Origin: Rhyacichthys aspro
Taxonomy: Eukaryota; Chordata; Actinopteri; Gobiiformes; Rhyacichthyidae
Length of the DNA stretch: 64,000 bases
NCBI GenBank assembly: GCA_036850595.1
Contig: CM072151.1
Span: 18,639,307 to 18,703,306, forward strand
Direction: 5' to 3'
Shown here: one piece after another, positions 11,461 through 24,699 of the stretch
How the letters are laid out: each line of letters starts with the position of its first letter
How positions within the stretch are numbered: the first letter of the stretch is position 1
The notes under the pieces: generated by a model
Told to the model about the DNA's origin: nothing
The model's input: the letters and a program-made list of their open reading frames with translations, nothing else
The model's database searches: none
Translations under genes and position numbers: made by a program

Positions 11461-14214
11461 ACTTGCTTTTGAGATTTTAAACGATGAGAGAAAACATCCT
11501 TTATGAACGTTTTGAGATCAACTGCTGGTGCATAAAAAACTATGCAATCTGTTCAAATATCAGCATATTTACATTCATTATCAAAAGCTGACCTCACTTT
11601 TGCATTTCTACAACTTCAACTTCACAAAACGGAGCAGGATTTCGAACCATTCGTGTTTTGAAACCTATGTTTTGCGAGAAGAGAAAAATCTTGCACATGT
11701 TCCAAAGAAAGTAAAACACTATTGTCCAGTGCATTTAAAGGAATCCATTTTGATAACTTAAGTTAAACATTTTCCAGTCCTTCACAGGAAAAGGAACAAC
11801 ACAATGAGTCAAGTCCTTAATTATTATCAGAGTCAAGTACTATAGACCATTATCAGCCAAGTGCTTTAAACCATTAACACATTTCTAAAGAGCCACAATC
11901 TGTCAAAGAAATGTAATTTGGGTACTGAAAAGGTCTTTATGTGTGTACGTCATACCCTTCTGCTAACCTTCAGCCTCCTCCTTTAACTGGATCTCCCTGT
12001 TATTTCTCAAGTCTATATTTGATGGATGTTTATACCTAGGGCCTATGGGTTTTTTTTTTTGTTTTGTTTGTTTTTTCCATCAGCTGGTCAAAACATTTTA
12101 GCCCAGGTCTGTCCAAAGTGAGGACTAGTGCGTCCATTTCCAGTAAGGACACATGCTTTCTAAGTGCACCTACAATGGACTGAATGATTGGCCCTTCACA
12201 TTTACAGACTCAAAAAGCAGACCAATGAAAAATACATACGCCTGAAAACACCTTGGCCTTTTCCCTGGGCTTTATGGAGTATTTATAACCTCCTCTTTAC
12301 AGTGAAGTGAAAGACATGGACAGATTACACTAGTGCCCAATATCTTTTCTGAACCTACTATGGGATGGTACCTCAGGGCTTTAACAGAGGCACCTGAGGG
12401 GGCAACACAGCTACATGCAGGAGCCTTCATAGTAAACAAGCAGCTCTTCTGATTTAGCATTGGTCCATATACATACCATCACTCCAGGATTAACAGTGTA
12501 AATGGAGACCTTGGTATTGACACAGATCCACTATAAAATATTCATTTAGTAGAGCTTAAACATTCTAACATTCACTCATCACATTCTGTCACTTAGTAAT
12601 GACATTCAGCATGCTTTGCTTTATGTTGTATACTATGGATTCCACATGAAGCTGTCAACTCTGCCACATTGACAGATTGGTACAAATTAGTACAATACTG
12701 TAAAGGATAAACACAGTGAACATTTTTTGATCTGCAATAGACTCTAAGAAACATAAAACACAATAAAACCCTTTGTTTCTTATTTCATTGAACTAAAAGT
12801 GTAAAAGAGTTACGGCTATATGGCTAAAATTTAAAAAAAAATCTCTCTTTTTTTGCATTTTTCAGATGATTTAATGTTTTAATAGATTTTTTTCCTTTTA
12901 AAAGACCTCAAAAGGTAATTCAAATGTTTGTTTGTTTTTTTGACAAGACGACCCAACAACAGTAAAGCAGCAGCAGCCATGTGCACTACCCTCACAGTGA
13001 AAATAAAGTAGTTTCAGTAGACATTGCACTGCAGAGATATTAAGCTGTTTCTGTTGAGCAGTTTCCTACCACTTCGTTAAACCAAAGCATTCAGAGGTAA
13101 TATGACTGCTTTCTCTGATGATTATTAATGTTTTTAGTGTTTGCAGAGTCACCCTAGACATTACTGGAGCTGCTCTAGGGCAAGCAGCAGGATTAGTGCG
13201 AAGAAAGATTTTATCCAATAATGACAATTAAGGGACATGGACATTATTGACATTGTCCAAAAGTAGAAACTCGATTTGTTTAAATTGATTTGATTTATCT
13301 CCACTGTATTATTAATGTATTTAAAAGGTATGGGTCTGTAACATGGAACAGGGGGCAAATATAAGTACTCAAGCCCTCTCTCTGTTAAACACTCTTGAAG
13401 GTTTGTCTATAAACAGTGTAAATAGGATGCTTCGGTGCTCAGCTGTTGGAGCGTGAGCCACGTAAGCCAGAGACCCAGGTTAGCTTTTGGCTCAGGTCTG
13501 GTTGATCCACTTTTCTCTATCTAGCTAAAGGCTTAAGGGCCTTTCTGCTGCTATGAAATGTATTATTAAAATTATATTTACCTTCAATTAGATGAAGTTT
13601 CAAGAACTTTGAGGCTTGTTTCCCATTAAGCATTATTTAGAAACTACACAATGTCAACCATGTAGAAGAATATGCCTTCTCATTGTTTAACAAAAGAGAT
13701 GTGCCAGACTAAAGCTGTAAGTTACTAAGTACAGTCCCTGAAAGGTCAAACTAAAAACTAGGGCTCCTGCTTTTTTTTCTGGCATTTCTTAACTTGATGC
13801 TTCTTTAACAAATGTAATTTGAGCCAGTGAAGGATTTAAGAGATTAGAAGTGTATCTAATATAATGGCTCTGCCTGATATTAACCCAAGTGACCTAAAAC
13901 CTGACCTGTCAGCTTTCACCCTGAGCTTAAATGCCAACAGACTGCAATCTTAAATAAGGACATACAAAGCTCAAAACACCACTATTGCACACGTAAAAGA
14001 CAACAGGGTGTCTTTTACATATTAACAGGGTGCCAGCACAAGGGTATATGACCCACAATACACATTACATATGCTTTATACTATTGGAAAATGCATTAAT
14101 TATTATTATTAATAATTAACTCTAACCTACAATACAGTAAGACATGAAATGACAAAGTAAGAAGCACAGGATAATAACAGTAATAATGGATTTGAGTCCA
14201 TTATTCATTCACTC
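11461..14214. other. Intergenic DNA, nothing recognised
   Basis: The sequence is AT-rich, with poly(T) at 12051-12077 and no supported exon, RNA gene or repeat family. Confidence 0.5.
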
Positions 14215-14490
14215 CACTTTCACACTGTGGTTGTGGTGAGCTACTTCTGGTGCCACAGCTGCCCTGGGGTAGACTGAAGGGGACGGGGCAGCCATACAGT
14301 GCCTACGGCGTCTTCAGCCACCACCAAACATACTCACACATTCATACACCAGAGCCACATACACTAGAGGCAAGGTGGGTTTAGTGTCTTACCCAAGACA
14401 CAATTACAGTATGAACTAGGGAGAGCGGGAATCGAACCGTCGACCTTCTGGATGACCTACTCTACCTCCTGAGCCACTGCTCAGGAGGTA
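14215..14490 (-). repeat. tRNA-derived SINE, second family
   Basis: Read on the minus strand, a head 'ggctcaggaggtagagtagg' with B box 'ggttcgattcccgc' leads to a body with 'gtcttgggtaagacactaaa', 'accttgcctctagtgtatg' and 'taccccagggcagctgtggc', and ends near 'gtggagtgaatgaataatgg'. I recognise this body as a common acanthomorph fish SINE. It is nearly full length and only moderately diverged. A partial second copy lies at 50885-51030. Confidence 0.8.
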
Positions 14491-14784
14491 CATAATACAT
14501 ACATAATACTAATAGTATAATTTATCTTTATACTGTGAAAAAACAATACTCTCCACCCAACCTAAGCTTCATTCCGCAATGGATCAGTATGAAAGAACTA
14601 ATATTACATTACAATACAGAAATGACATTTTGACAAACAGCCAATACCTCAGCAACACAATCAGTCTGTTAGACCCATTTATGATTTATTTATTTTCATT
14701 GAGCAAAACTAAAATGATTCTTATGATCTCTTCTTTTGATTCTTATGATGTTACAAAGTTGAACAAACACCACCGTGACACCCA

Positions 14785-14822
14785 GAAGAGGAGCACCTCA
14801 GGGCTGCATTCTAAGCCCCATG
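14785..14822 (+). repeat. LINE reverse-transcriptase scrap
   Basis: One frame encodes G-A-P-Q-G-C-I-L-S-P-M, which is the classical conserved motif of non-LTR retrotransposon reverse transcriptases. No longer coherent frame surrounds it. It shares about 30 bases with 11425-11460, so both derive from the same LINE family. Confidence 0.55.
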
Positions 14823-17800
14823 CCACATAGCCTTACAGCTAAATAAATCATACCTATTCATCTAACGGAAATGCATTATAATCTCATTTTAGACCATACA
14901 AGTCAAACTAAACTATGCCATAGACGAATTACACCAATTAACACCACACATACAACATAGAATCAGACAGCACCTTGTGTCTGGATACAGGGAAGGGTGA
15001 GGGTGACGAGCCAGTTCTTGGTGTAACAATGCCAGAGCAGACAGTGACTTCCAGCCAACAATGATTTGGGTCAGTAGGTAATTGCATTCCTGGATCACAG
15101 GGGACTTGGTGGCAATTAATCCTGCCAATGAGCTCTGTGAAGTATGCAGTACAGTGAGCCAGGAGAGTGAGGAGCACAGCTGTGGGTACAGTTACAGCAG
15201 TGACACTCTGAACTCACAGCTTCAATGATGTTCAATTAAGGAAGAGAACACTTGCCTAGAAAGTAGAAGGAATGGCACAAAGCTTTTCAAAAACACACTT
15301 GAATCATTGCAGCCACCTCAATAACCTTTTACAAGCCGTCTAGTAGCTCTCACCACAGAACGTCTGTACTCCAAACATAATAACGGAGCCATGAAATCTA
15401 AATAGGTATGAAATTATTGAGTAAAAGCGTTGCTATTGCTCTAGCTAATGAGGTACAGCTCTGTATAGTTCTGTAGCCTTCCTCTCAAAGTGTTTGACAA
15501 CCCCTTTCTGTTCAGTGTTAAGCCAACATGAATAGGAAGGCTCAAATAATATAGAATTTAAAAATATTCTCAACAATGAATAGATTTAAGTTAATTAACA
15601 TCTATGATATTTTAAAAGAAAATGTGGCCAGAGTTGATAATGATCCTTTTGTGCAATAATGTAAAAGCTTCATCTTGTCACACATTAGGTAAAATTACTG
15701 TGTACAAGGTTTAAATGTGTTTCTCGAGTTTATTATACAGATTTGAATAAACATTTCTGGTATATTGAAAAATGCCTTACAATTCAACTGGCAAAATGCG
15801 TAGCCGTCAGAAACACTGCCAGTGAGTTATCATGACAGTGTGCTTTGAGTCATAACAAACCATATGAAGCATGGCCCTTTTTTATGTGCCTTTTTTTGTC
15901 AATGTAATCTACTTTTACATCATAAATATTTGGACACATCATTAATAGTCAAGTGCTTTGCCAACAAGAAGCTTCAGCAATCTGACTGTTTTCACAGACT
16001 GCAATCCAAGAGAGTATCAGTCAAACTGTGGCACTGTTCCATCAGCCTCACACGAGTCTCAAGTCATATCACTGTGTCTGACCGTAACTGATAAAAGAAC
16101 AATGACACCAGCATTACATGAGCACCACAAGAGCATTTACAGGCATTTTTTAGGGCAGATAATAGTAATTTTAATAAGCAAAGAAGTTGGCCCAAGTTGA
16201 CCCTGGACAAACTGAATTACAAAAGGTCTTAGGAGCATATTGATCCTTCATATTTAATCTCATTTTGTAAAATACTATGAGAATTGTACAATGGTTGGAT
16301 AATAGAGGCAGACATAATGCCCTACGAAGGATCCTTAGTGCTGGAGCAGAGATGAACCACCCCTATTTTTTAGCTGGGAGCATGCATTAGTACTTCACTA
16401 TAGCAATATGACAAGTATCCATTAGGCAAACCGCAGAGACCTTGTACCAGGTCACATGCAAATACATCTCAATGAGAGAAAAGGGTCTCAAACTTACAGA
16501 AAGCTGGGGGTTTTTTTTGCATATTTTTCCAATTTATTAACAACAAAAGCAATCTTATTATTTAATGCAACAATGGGTAACCTTTTACCCCAAAATATAG
16601 AGCCTGAAAATCATTACCACAACAGCAGAAATAATCAGGTAATGATGCTTAAGTATACAAGCTTCCAACAAAACTGCACTGGGCTAAACTCTACAGCACT
16701 CATAACAAGCATGCCTTGACATAAAAAGTCTCAAAGGTTCACACATGTAATGCACAGTAACCATCACTCCATTTGTTAGCTTTAACAGCGCTGATGATGC
16801 CATTCACTTCAGCTGCACTGCACTCTCTGTTTACCACATAGCAATAGCAATATCAGTTTAGAAGGAATCATTAGCTGAAGAGTAATCCAGAGTTAAACAC
16901 AAAAACAGAAAGTAATCAAGCCCTTAAAGTGAGTCTTTTAATAGAAGAGATAATCTCTGCACTTGAGCTGGATCCTCGCTGTAATTGCTCTTGTTAATCA
17001 GGCCTTAATTTGTTGACGACATTCATATGGATGACTTGTCCTAAAAAACACACGAGGTCTCTCAGTCTAGGGAAGCCTGCATCTGGAAATTAAGGGCAGC
17101 AGAGTCGAGCGAGAAGAGATCAAGTCATTTTTAAAGAGACAAACATTCATACGAGGCCACGTATATCAAGTTGCAAAGCCACACTCAAACACTTAATATG
17201 TTGTGCTATTCTTAATGAAGTATTAAGGCACAGGTGTTTGAGTCATGTCATTTTTCCTGCTATTGGACTTATATAGTAAATGTGACTTAAGTTATAGTAC
17301 CTGCAATAACAGTAATGACACAGTAGTATCTGACTTGAATATTCTGTAGAAGCGGTAGGTAATAAATAAAGGAATAACTGCCACTATAAAGTATTTAGAG
17401 TGTGCTACTCAGAGGAGCATTTGATGTCAGTTTGAAATTTTGAAGCCAATAAGACAATTAGAAAAGAGAACAAGCTTAGAATTAGCATGCTGACTCACAG
17501 TTGGTGTAATTTCAAGATAAAAGTCATTGTACAATCACTCCAGACCATCTCTACAGTCAGCAGCAGCAATCCTCACGGCCAAGTCAAATCATTTACCTCT
17601 TGCCTCACCCTGTGAAGGAAAAGGGGAAAAGCAGCCCGGCACCTGCCACTAACTGTTTGAAGTGTGAAAGTAAGAGCCAGGAGGAAGGTCGACCTGTTAA
17701 GGTGTAGCTATCAGTTCAAGTGGATGTCTTCGAAAAACAGAAATCTTCAATGACCTCAGCTGCCCCTGTCTCTGTAGCACACACACACAGCCATAAGAAA

Positions 17801-19245
17801 TCAACAATTAAACTGCGATTCATTTGGAACACCTCCCTGATTGACAAACACAACAGTCCAGACGTCATTGCCTCACACTTTGATGTCTCCCTTTCCCATA
17901 GTGACAAACAGCCCTGTCACACTGCAGTGCTGAGGTAGCCCCAACTATGAAAGAACTCTCCTCTGGTATCAGCAAAATACATCCAGTTTACCCATACTCA
18001 GAAATACAGACCACAGCCGCCTTTCACCACAAAGTAAACCCTTGACAAAACTTCAGAGTGATGGCCTTTCTACACACAGAATGAGTCTCAACTTACAGTT
18101 TCAACAAATTGCTAAAGCTAGTTCACACAGAATGTCACAAAATATCACATTATTAATGCTAAGCACAAGCAGTAGAAACCAAATGTTTCTTTCCTAGCAA
18201 AGCAGCATGCTACCACAAAACGAAAATAATAGCAGAAATAATACTTACACGTTGTCTTTAGCTCATTGAAACACACAAAAGCACTATCTTTACTAAATGG
18301 CAATCAGCTGGAAGGCGCTTCTCACTCCTCGAAAGTCTCATGCAGCTGAAATGACTCACATCCCCTTCTCCAACCTCTGTCAACCATCAGGAGGTAAACA
18401 TTTCCAAATATGGGGAAAATATGAAGACACTATTGAGGGCAATATCAGTTTGGTTTGCTTTTAGCTTGGAATGCCATACTCAGGGAGCCAGAGTCACTCG
18501 ACGGAGCCAGCTTTGTGGTGCATACCTTTCACTAGAAATAATAATGATGATTGTAGAGAACAGCCTGCCATTGGTTGGGGTTCAGTCTGACCTAAGATGG
18601 GTAGAAGTGCACTCTTGCCATATAAAGTCTATTTTGAACAGTAAAAAGGACAAAGGAAATAGTGGAGGGTGCAACAAAAGATCAGAATGTGAAGTAAATA
18701 TGTTTTTCTATTAATGAAAAGCATATCTTTTTTAGACAGGGCCAGATTAATTGGTAAAGATAGCCCATTTACTGTGAGGATCCTCCAGATTGTCTTCAAG
18801 TGATTAAGAAGCCATAATTAAAGTTGGGTAAGTCCCCAGGAGTGGTGCAGGTCAGCGGAGATCATGTAATATTAACAGCCACTGAGACAGACAAACTGAG
18901 ACACTGCACTGGCCCGTTTGGATTAGATTTGTATTGAGGAGCTGCTTGGCCTTGGAGCACTTGTTTCCTGAAACAGAACAACCCACTTCATCCGAATCCC
19001 ACGAGAAGTGGACGGCTTTTAGACAAATTAAATGCTTAAACGCTTGTGCACCGTGAGACAAATGAGGATACTTAATAGGAGAGCGCAAATAAAACAGAGC
19101 AGGTGTCCTCTGAAATGTATAAAAGATTCAAACCTTGAACAGGAAATAAGAGTTTAATTCATTGGAGAAATAGACTTGTCAATAACTTATATACACTTTA
19201 CTTACTTATCTACAATAATAAAAGCACAAAATGAAAGAACCTTAC
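14823..19245. other. Intergenic or intronic DNA, nothing recognised
   Basis: No supported exon or repeat family. If the 24.6-kb and 19.2-kb minus-strand exon candidates belong to one transcript, this stretch is one of its introns or lies between its leader exons. Confidence 0.5.
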
Positions 19246-19300
19246 CTTTTCCTCTATGAATTTAAGGCACTCCTGGGTGAATGTTGAAACGTCTTGAATT
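19246..19300 (-). other. Candidate minus-strand exon (55 nt)
   Basis: On the minus strand the acceptor 'ttctcaacag' precedes 55 bases ending in 'gaggaaaag' with a strong donor (gtaagg). Only one frame is open, giving I-Q-D-V-S-T-F-T-Q-E-C-L-K-F-I-E-E-K. I do not recognise that peptide, so the exon may be non-coding. It lies about 5.3 kb downstream, in transcription order, of the minus-strand first-exon candidate at 24586-24670. By gene order this could be a leader exon of lpp, the usual divergent neighbour of BCL6. That identity is inferred from position only. Confidence 0.4.
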
Positions 19301-22300
19301 CTGTTGAGAAATAAAAAGGACTACATTACTCAAAATGAATTGCATAACTGCAATTACTCTGCGCAGGATTACACAGCTATTTTAAACCAGTCCCACAAGA
19401 GTCAACCTCTTGATGACTCCTAACAAAACATGTGCATGAACAAGGTTTTAACCTTTAGGCTAACATTTTCCACCATCATTTCTATTCATTAATGTCTAAC
19501 ATATATGTATGACTTTTTTCCATTGTTAAAGGATTTTTTTTTAGAGTTATAGCTAGATTCAGACCAAATTGTAGACTACATGTTATTATCACTCAGGAAA
19601 ATCGTCACCATCCTGCTAATAAGCTATAGTATCTAACTGTGACTTTGCTAAATGCTATACAACAAATATTTTTCAGAAATACAGTGAATTTGTGAGCTAA
19701 CATTTATTAAGTATGGCTGTGTGAAAGCTTCCTCTCACTAACTTCTTTTACTTACTTTTACTTTACTTGTAAACAATTATATCAAGTAGCCACTAAGCTA
19801 AAGTTAGTTTAGGGTAAAAGCTACTTTGCATGCTAAATAGCTAGCAAATGTTTGCCAGCTCCTTTGCATTTCCATTACCACAAGCTAATTAGCAACTAAT
19901 TATTACCCAAAAACAGTTGCAAAAACAAAATACAGTTGCTATTATAGTTGCTTCCATCTAACTATGCTTTAGTAAATTACGACTATGGAACCAAGAAGCA
20001 CAGACTTAAGCTTATCTTTCTTTTTGAGCCACGGTTGTTTTCCTCATCGCTGTAATAAGATAATTAGCAATAATTCCACTTCTAACAACTTTTCAAAGTT
20101 TACAGTCAACCGTGGAATTTTATTCAAATTGACAAAATCTCCTCAATTATAAATAATTATAACACAAATATCTAGAATTCAGAAGATAAATATTTGGAAT
20201 TCACAACCAAGCATGAGGCTGCAAACACTTAGGGTCAGGCACCTAATATTAATACGATCCGAATGCCTCTCATCCAATTAAAATGTTAGGGATGGTGGAA
20301 CTAACAATTGTACAAACAAAATTAATTACTTCTGTATGTGTCATTCTTTCATTTAAATACCCTTTAGACCTTAGTTCTAGTCTGGCAAACTGGTGAACTA
20401 CAGTGGTGAATAGTTTCAGACACACTACTCAATAATGTACTCCTGATGGACTGTGCTGACAGCTTGCATACCTATATCAATTCAAATAAAACATTGTGCT
20501 TTTTGTGGCTGAATTAGTACACTAGTGGCTTAATAAAAAACAAACAATTTACAAATTATTGTATTGTCATAAAACTCATGTGTGTAAACTGTGTCATGAT
20601 CGGTTTCATAAAAATGCTGCCCTATTCTTTTATTCCATCCCCTGTACTTTTTACAGTGCATTGTGAACAGTGAGTCCACTAGACATTTGACTGCCAAGAC
20701 TGGTCAGATTATGAAGATTACTGTTAATTCCAATTCATACAAGAGCGAGACAGACCTCCACACCACAGGTCTATAAAAGATGCCCTTTAGCTGAGTCATA
20801 CCTGCATGTCATGTCTGTCACAGGAAATGTTACTTCATCTTCCTTTCATGTTCCAATAAGAGCGGACATTTAACTTGAAAGGTGATGTGACTTTGACTGC
20901 TGTGTTTAAAGGTTCGCACAGTTCTGAGAGTATATTACCAATGTAGCCCCTAACCAGTTTGTAACCAGTGTTATTTGAGGATGTGCACACGCAGAACTTT
21001 CTCTTTGATTATTTCCATAAAGCACATTTTCTTATAGTCCCGAGGTTGATGCTAGTTCTGGTTGGCAGGTGATTTCTGATGCAACAGGGACGCCATTTTA
21101 CACAATCCGACGTACACTACATCTGGTGCAATAAACCTGCAAAATAATGCTGTAACATGACATGATAGTTTTAAGCACTTTATTTTTAAATGTCTAACTA
21201 CGTAAGAACGAGAAAGCCGGGCCAGTGAATGTAGAAAAGAGTATAAGGATTTAAGAGTAGGGGCGAGCCTTATGGAAAAATAAACAATGGTTTTATCTAT
21301 GAGCACTGAATAAAGTACAGAAACATGTCAACAAGTACAGAAAAATATTACTAAATGCAGATTCATCTGTAAATGGAACGTGACAGATCACAGAGGCAAC
21401 TGCGCTACCGACCAAAAGGCTAGTTGCTATTTATCTTCCGCATGCAACTACTGTATGTAATGTATGCATGGGGCGATATAGGATTGTGACAGTATGATAA
21501 CCCTGATGAAAATCTAATGCTTTTCATTTCTAGGTAAATAGGACCTTGGCAAATGCAAATTATAAGACTCAAGTATTAAGAATGTTCCTACAAATAAATG
21601 GAGTCAAGTCTTTTAAGGCTGGGCTTTCAACTCACTTTTCCGCTCTTCGCACTGGAGTCACTGGCCTATTCATTCAGACACATCAGTTCATTCATGAAAT
21701 TTGGAGAAAAAAACTGTCTGAATGAATATTATGACAGCATTAATAGTTGACAAGTTATGTTTAAGAAGCTGTTTTATAAATGAGTCTTTTTAGTATATTA
21801 TGCTCTTGTTTCATTCATTTCACAGTGTTACTGGGGTTGATTTTGCCATTATTGTGACATGTTATAACTGCCGGTTAGTTCTGCTAATTTACAACCTGCC
21901 TCCATCATTTTTGTGAAACAGACCCTTACATCGTTCCTTCTGTCATTTGGTTGAATCTGCCTTTGAGAAATTTTGTTCTGTTATAAAATTTTTTTTCACT
22001 TTGTCAGTTTTTTTTTTCCATTTAGAGGCCACCGCATGATACTACTGTGAGCTGCTATCAAATATGAATACAATATTGGTTCTTTCTATTTGTGAGCAAA
22101 GATCCACAGCGAACTGAATGTACATTGTAACCCAACACTACGTTTCCTTGGCGGTGGCATTGTTGCATTGTGTGTTCAGTCATAACACATCCCTACTTAA
22201 GAGAAATGATTTTATTGCTATGGCAACACAGCCTTTAGTATGTGAGCAAGCTTGCATATTACCAAAATCATAACCAATGGCCATCACAACTGGCTTTAGG

Positions 22301-23600
22301 TAAAGACAGACCACAATGTATGAAACACTCAGAGTCACGCCCCAACCTGGAGTCCACAGCCGATAATCTAAACAAGCACCAACATGTTCAACATACTCTC
22401 CCATATCACAAGTTTCACCCCACTCCCATCTTTAACCATGCGAAATCTAAATCATTTTCACATTTCTGCCTTTTGTTCGTCTAACTTTCTTGTGCACTAT
22501 GAGTATTTTGACATTAAAGGCTGCTTTCAGGTGTGACTCGAGGGGTTTGTTCAGATCAGCAGCCTTCATTTGAGCGTCACGGCAGTCAGGAGAGCACAGC
22601 AGGGAAACTCTAATTATTTAAGTACACTTACTTTTTGGATTTTTCTAGTCACAAAGGCTACTTTAACAGCTCGAGATTTAGCTCTGCTGGAATTTAGCGC
22701 CTGGATTTTAAAGGTCAGCACAAATTATAGCGTTAAATGGCTGCTGTATTTAAGTGATCAGCATAAGAAGGAAGCCAGTGCTCAATAGTAAACATTTAGG
22801 CTACTTTGTACTTGCAGTTTGATATTTATGACGATATTCTACGATCACTGCCCACTGTCCTTCCACTGACCACCTCCATCCAGCAGTCTTCAATGTTTTT
22901 ATTCATCGACCGAATCCCACCAGCACAGAATCGAGATGAAGCTATGTAGGGTGAATTTCAATCACTTCAGACTGAAGTTGCATTTGAATCTGACCTCCAC
23001 CTGAATCAGGACAACATATACATGTTAGGGTTAATTCAGAATTATATGAAAGGCAAATTTTAATTATTTGTTTTGTTTATATCGGACAGGTTTAGCCATA
23101 TATGAGCACAACAATTTGGGTTTGCTTGTAGATTGACTCAAGTGTGTATATGCTGGCATCAAGCTTTTTTTTTAAAAAGTTTGGAACCAGTAATCGTTCC
23201 CTCTATAAAAGGACAGGCTCATTAGCAAACACAAACAGTAGGATAACTAGACTAAAACCTACCAGGGGGCTGGGCTCAAAGGCAGTTTAAGGCACTCAGC
23301 TTTTCACTTTAACATCATCAGCGCTGTCAAACGAGTCATTTTTAATGAGTGATTTTTAAAGACGCTTCTGTTTAATGTTGCCTGAGTCAAAAATGTGCCG
23401 GAGCGACAGCAGTATGAATTCGGTTTGATGGCAGCAGTCTCAGGAGACCTTATGTTATTGATTTGAGATGCACATCCAAGTCAACAGTTTCATTTGGTGA
23501 TTTCTATGACAAAAGTGAGACTTATTCCCATGCTTTTATGTTTGTTAAACCTATTTTATTCAGACAATGATTATTCAATATATTGGGACATTAACATTCT
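19301..23600. other. Intergenic or intronic DNA, nothing recognised
   Basis: The sequence is AT-rich and unique. No exon, RNA gene or repeat family could be supported by eye. Confidence 0.5.
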
Positions 23601-23602
23601 TA

Positions 23603-23623
23603 CCCCCCACCCCCCACCCCCAC

Positions 23624-23655
<32 letters not shown>
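23603..23655. repeat. C-rich tract and (CA)n microsatellite
   Basis: A run of CCCCCA-type units passes directly into about 15 CA dinucleotides. It is simple-sequence DNA with no further function visible. Confidence 0.95.
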
Positions 23656-23656
<1 letters not shown>

Positions 23657-23949
23657 AAAACTGAACAGAACTGTCTATTGAAGCTTGTAAAGGTTGTTTT
23701 TATTATTATTATTTGTACTTCTTTAATGTTTTGTTTAGCAGTTGTCCAACAGGTTGTAGGCGTAAGGTCATGTGCAAAACCTATAATAGGCTATTAATCA
23801 TATAAATAAATTATAGCAACAAAGATAATTACTTTTGGCCTATTTTTGTGAATCATTTCCTAAATGATGTCAGCAAACTTGGTCTACTTTTCACAAATAT
23901 ATCACATTACGTTTAAAAGCTAATCGAGTAACTATTGAATAACACAAAC

Positions 23950-24580
23950 GTAACACTTTGTACTTTTTCCTCGACACGACGTGGCGAATCTGTGCTGCAG
24001 TAAATAAGTTAGCCCCTTCATTATTCCCATCATAACAACGCCTGAACTGCGGTTAGCTCTCTAGCTCTCGTTACACTCCTGGGACATGTTAGTGAATGAA
24101 TGCATATGAGAAGTTACAGTCAAATTCAGCGACATATTTCTCGGCATAGGGGGGCTCTCATGTTTCTCTGGTGACAGTGTGTCTTCCGCATTGCTCTGCA
24201 GTAGACCACTTGGCTAAAAACAGACACAGCAGAGACGCCCCGAGTACCCTTTTAAGCTAACTAGCGAAACTTGACGTTCGCTCTGTCAAATGTTTCCTGG
24301 GCGTGCAGCACCTATGAAAGTATGAGCCGGCGATCAAGTGGCTAGGTTAGTTATGCCCGTGTAACATTAGTAGCAGTCAATGCTAACTTCAAAAGTCCAC
24401 GCCCTCGCTGTGAACTCCTCGCGAGCTACAGTAAAAATGCATATTACAGCGCTACAAGGCCGAACAAACTGAAGAAGACCTAGATCAGAAATGCCTTTAC
24501 CTTTCATGTCGAAACGCATACCATCTCAAACGAAAACAACAGACGCGTTCAAAGCAGTAGAGGACGGCTCGGAAGTTTCA
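23950..24580. promoter_or_regulatory. CpG-richer flank of the 24.6-kb promoter candidate
   Basis: CpG dinucleotides become frequent here compared with the AT-rich DNA to the left, for example around 23978-24000, 24240-24300 and 24400-24430. The block sits immediately downstream (minus strand) of the first-exon candidate at 24586. CpG-rich sequence spanning the start and first intron is usual for broad vertebrate promoters. Confidence 0.4.
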
Positions 24581-24585
24581 CTTAC

Positions 24586-24670
24586 CTCGCTTTCTAAGAA
24601 TAAAACAGAGGTTCAAATCCCACCAAAAAGTGAAACTTCTTGGTCCAAATTGTGGGAGAGTTGTAGGCGT
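24586..24670 (-). other. Candidate non-coding first exon, minus strand (perhaps lpp)
   Basis: On the minus strand, sequence beginning near a CRE runs to a strong splice donor (gcgag followed by gtaagtgaa at 24585-24577). No ATG-led frame of note occurs before the donor, so it would be untranslated leader. The 5' end is not defined by the sequence; 24670 is only the CRE boundary. In other vertebrates BCL6 and LPP are transcribed divergently from a large gap, and LPP starts with non-coding exons. That makes lpp the first guess. A lncRNA is the alternative. Confidence 0.4.
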
Positions 24671-24677
24671 GACGTCA
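24670..24677. promoter_or_regulatory. Perfect CRE palindrome TGACGTCA
   Basis: The full cAMP-response element TGACGTCA lies right where the transcription start of the minus-strand exon candidate is expected. CREB/ATF sites with an intact central CpG are concentrated close to active vertebrate start sites. This supports a promoter here, although an 8-base match alone is weak. Confidence 0.5.
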
Positions 24678-24699
24678 CAGTGTGAAATTCCAGCCGTCT

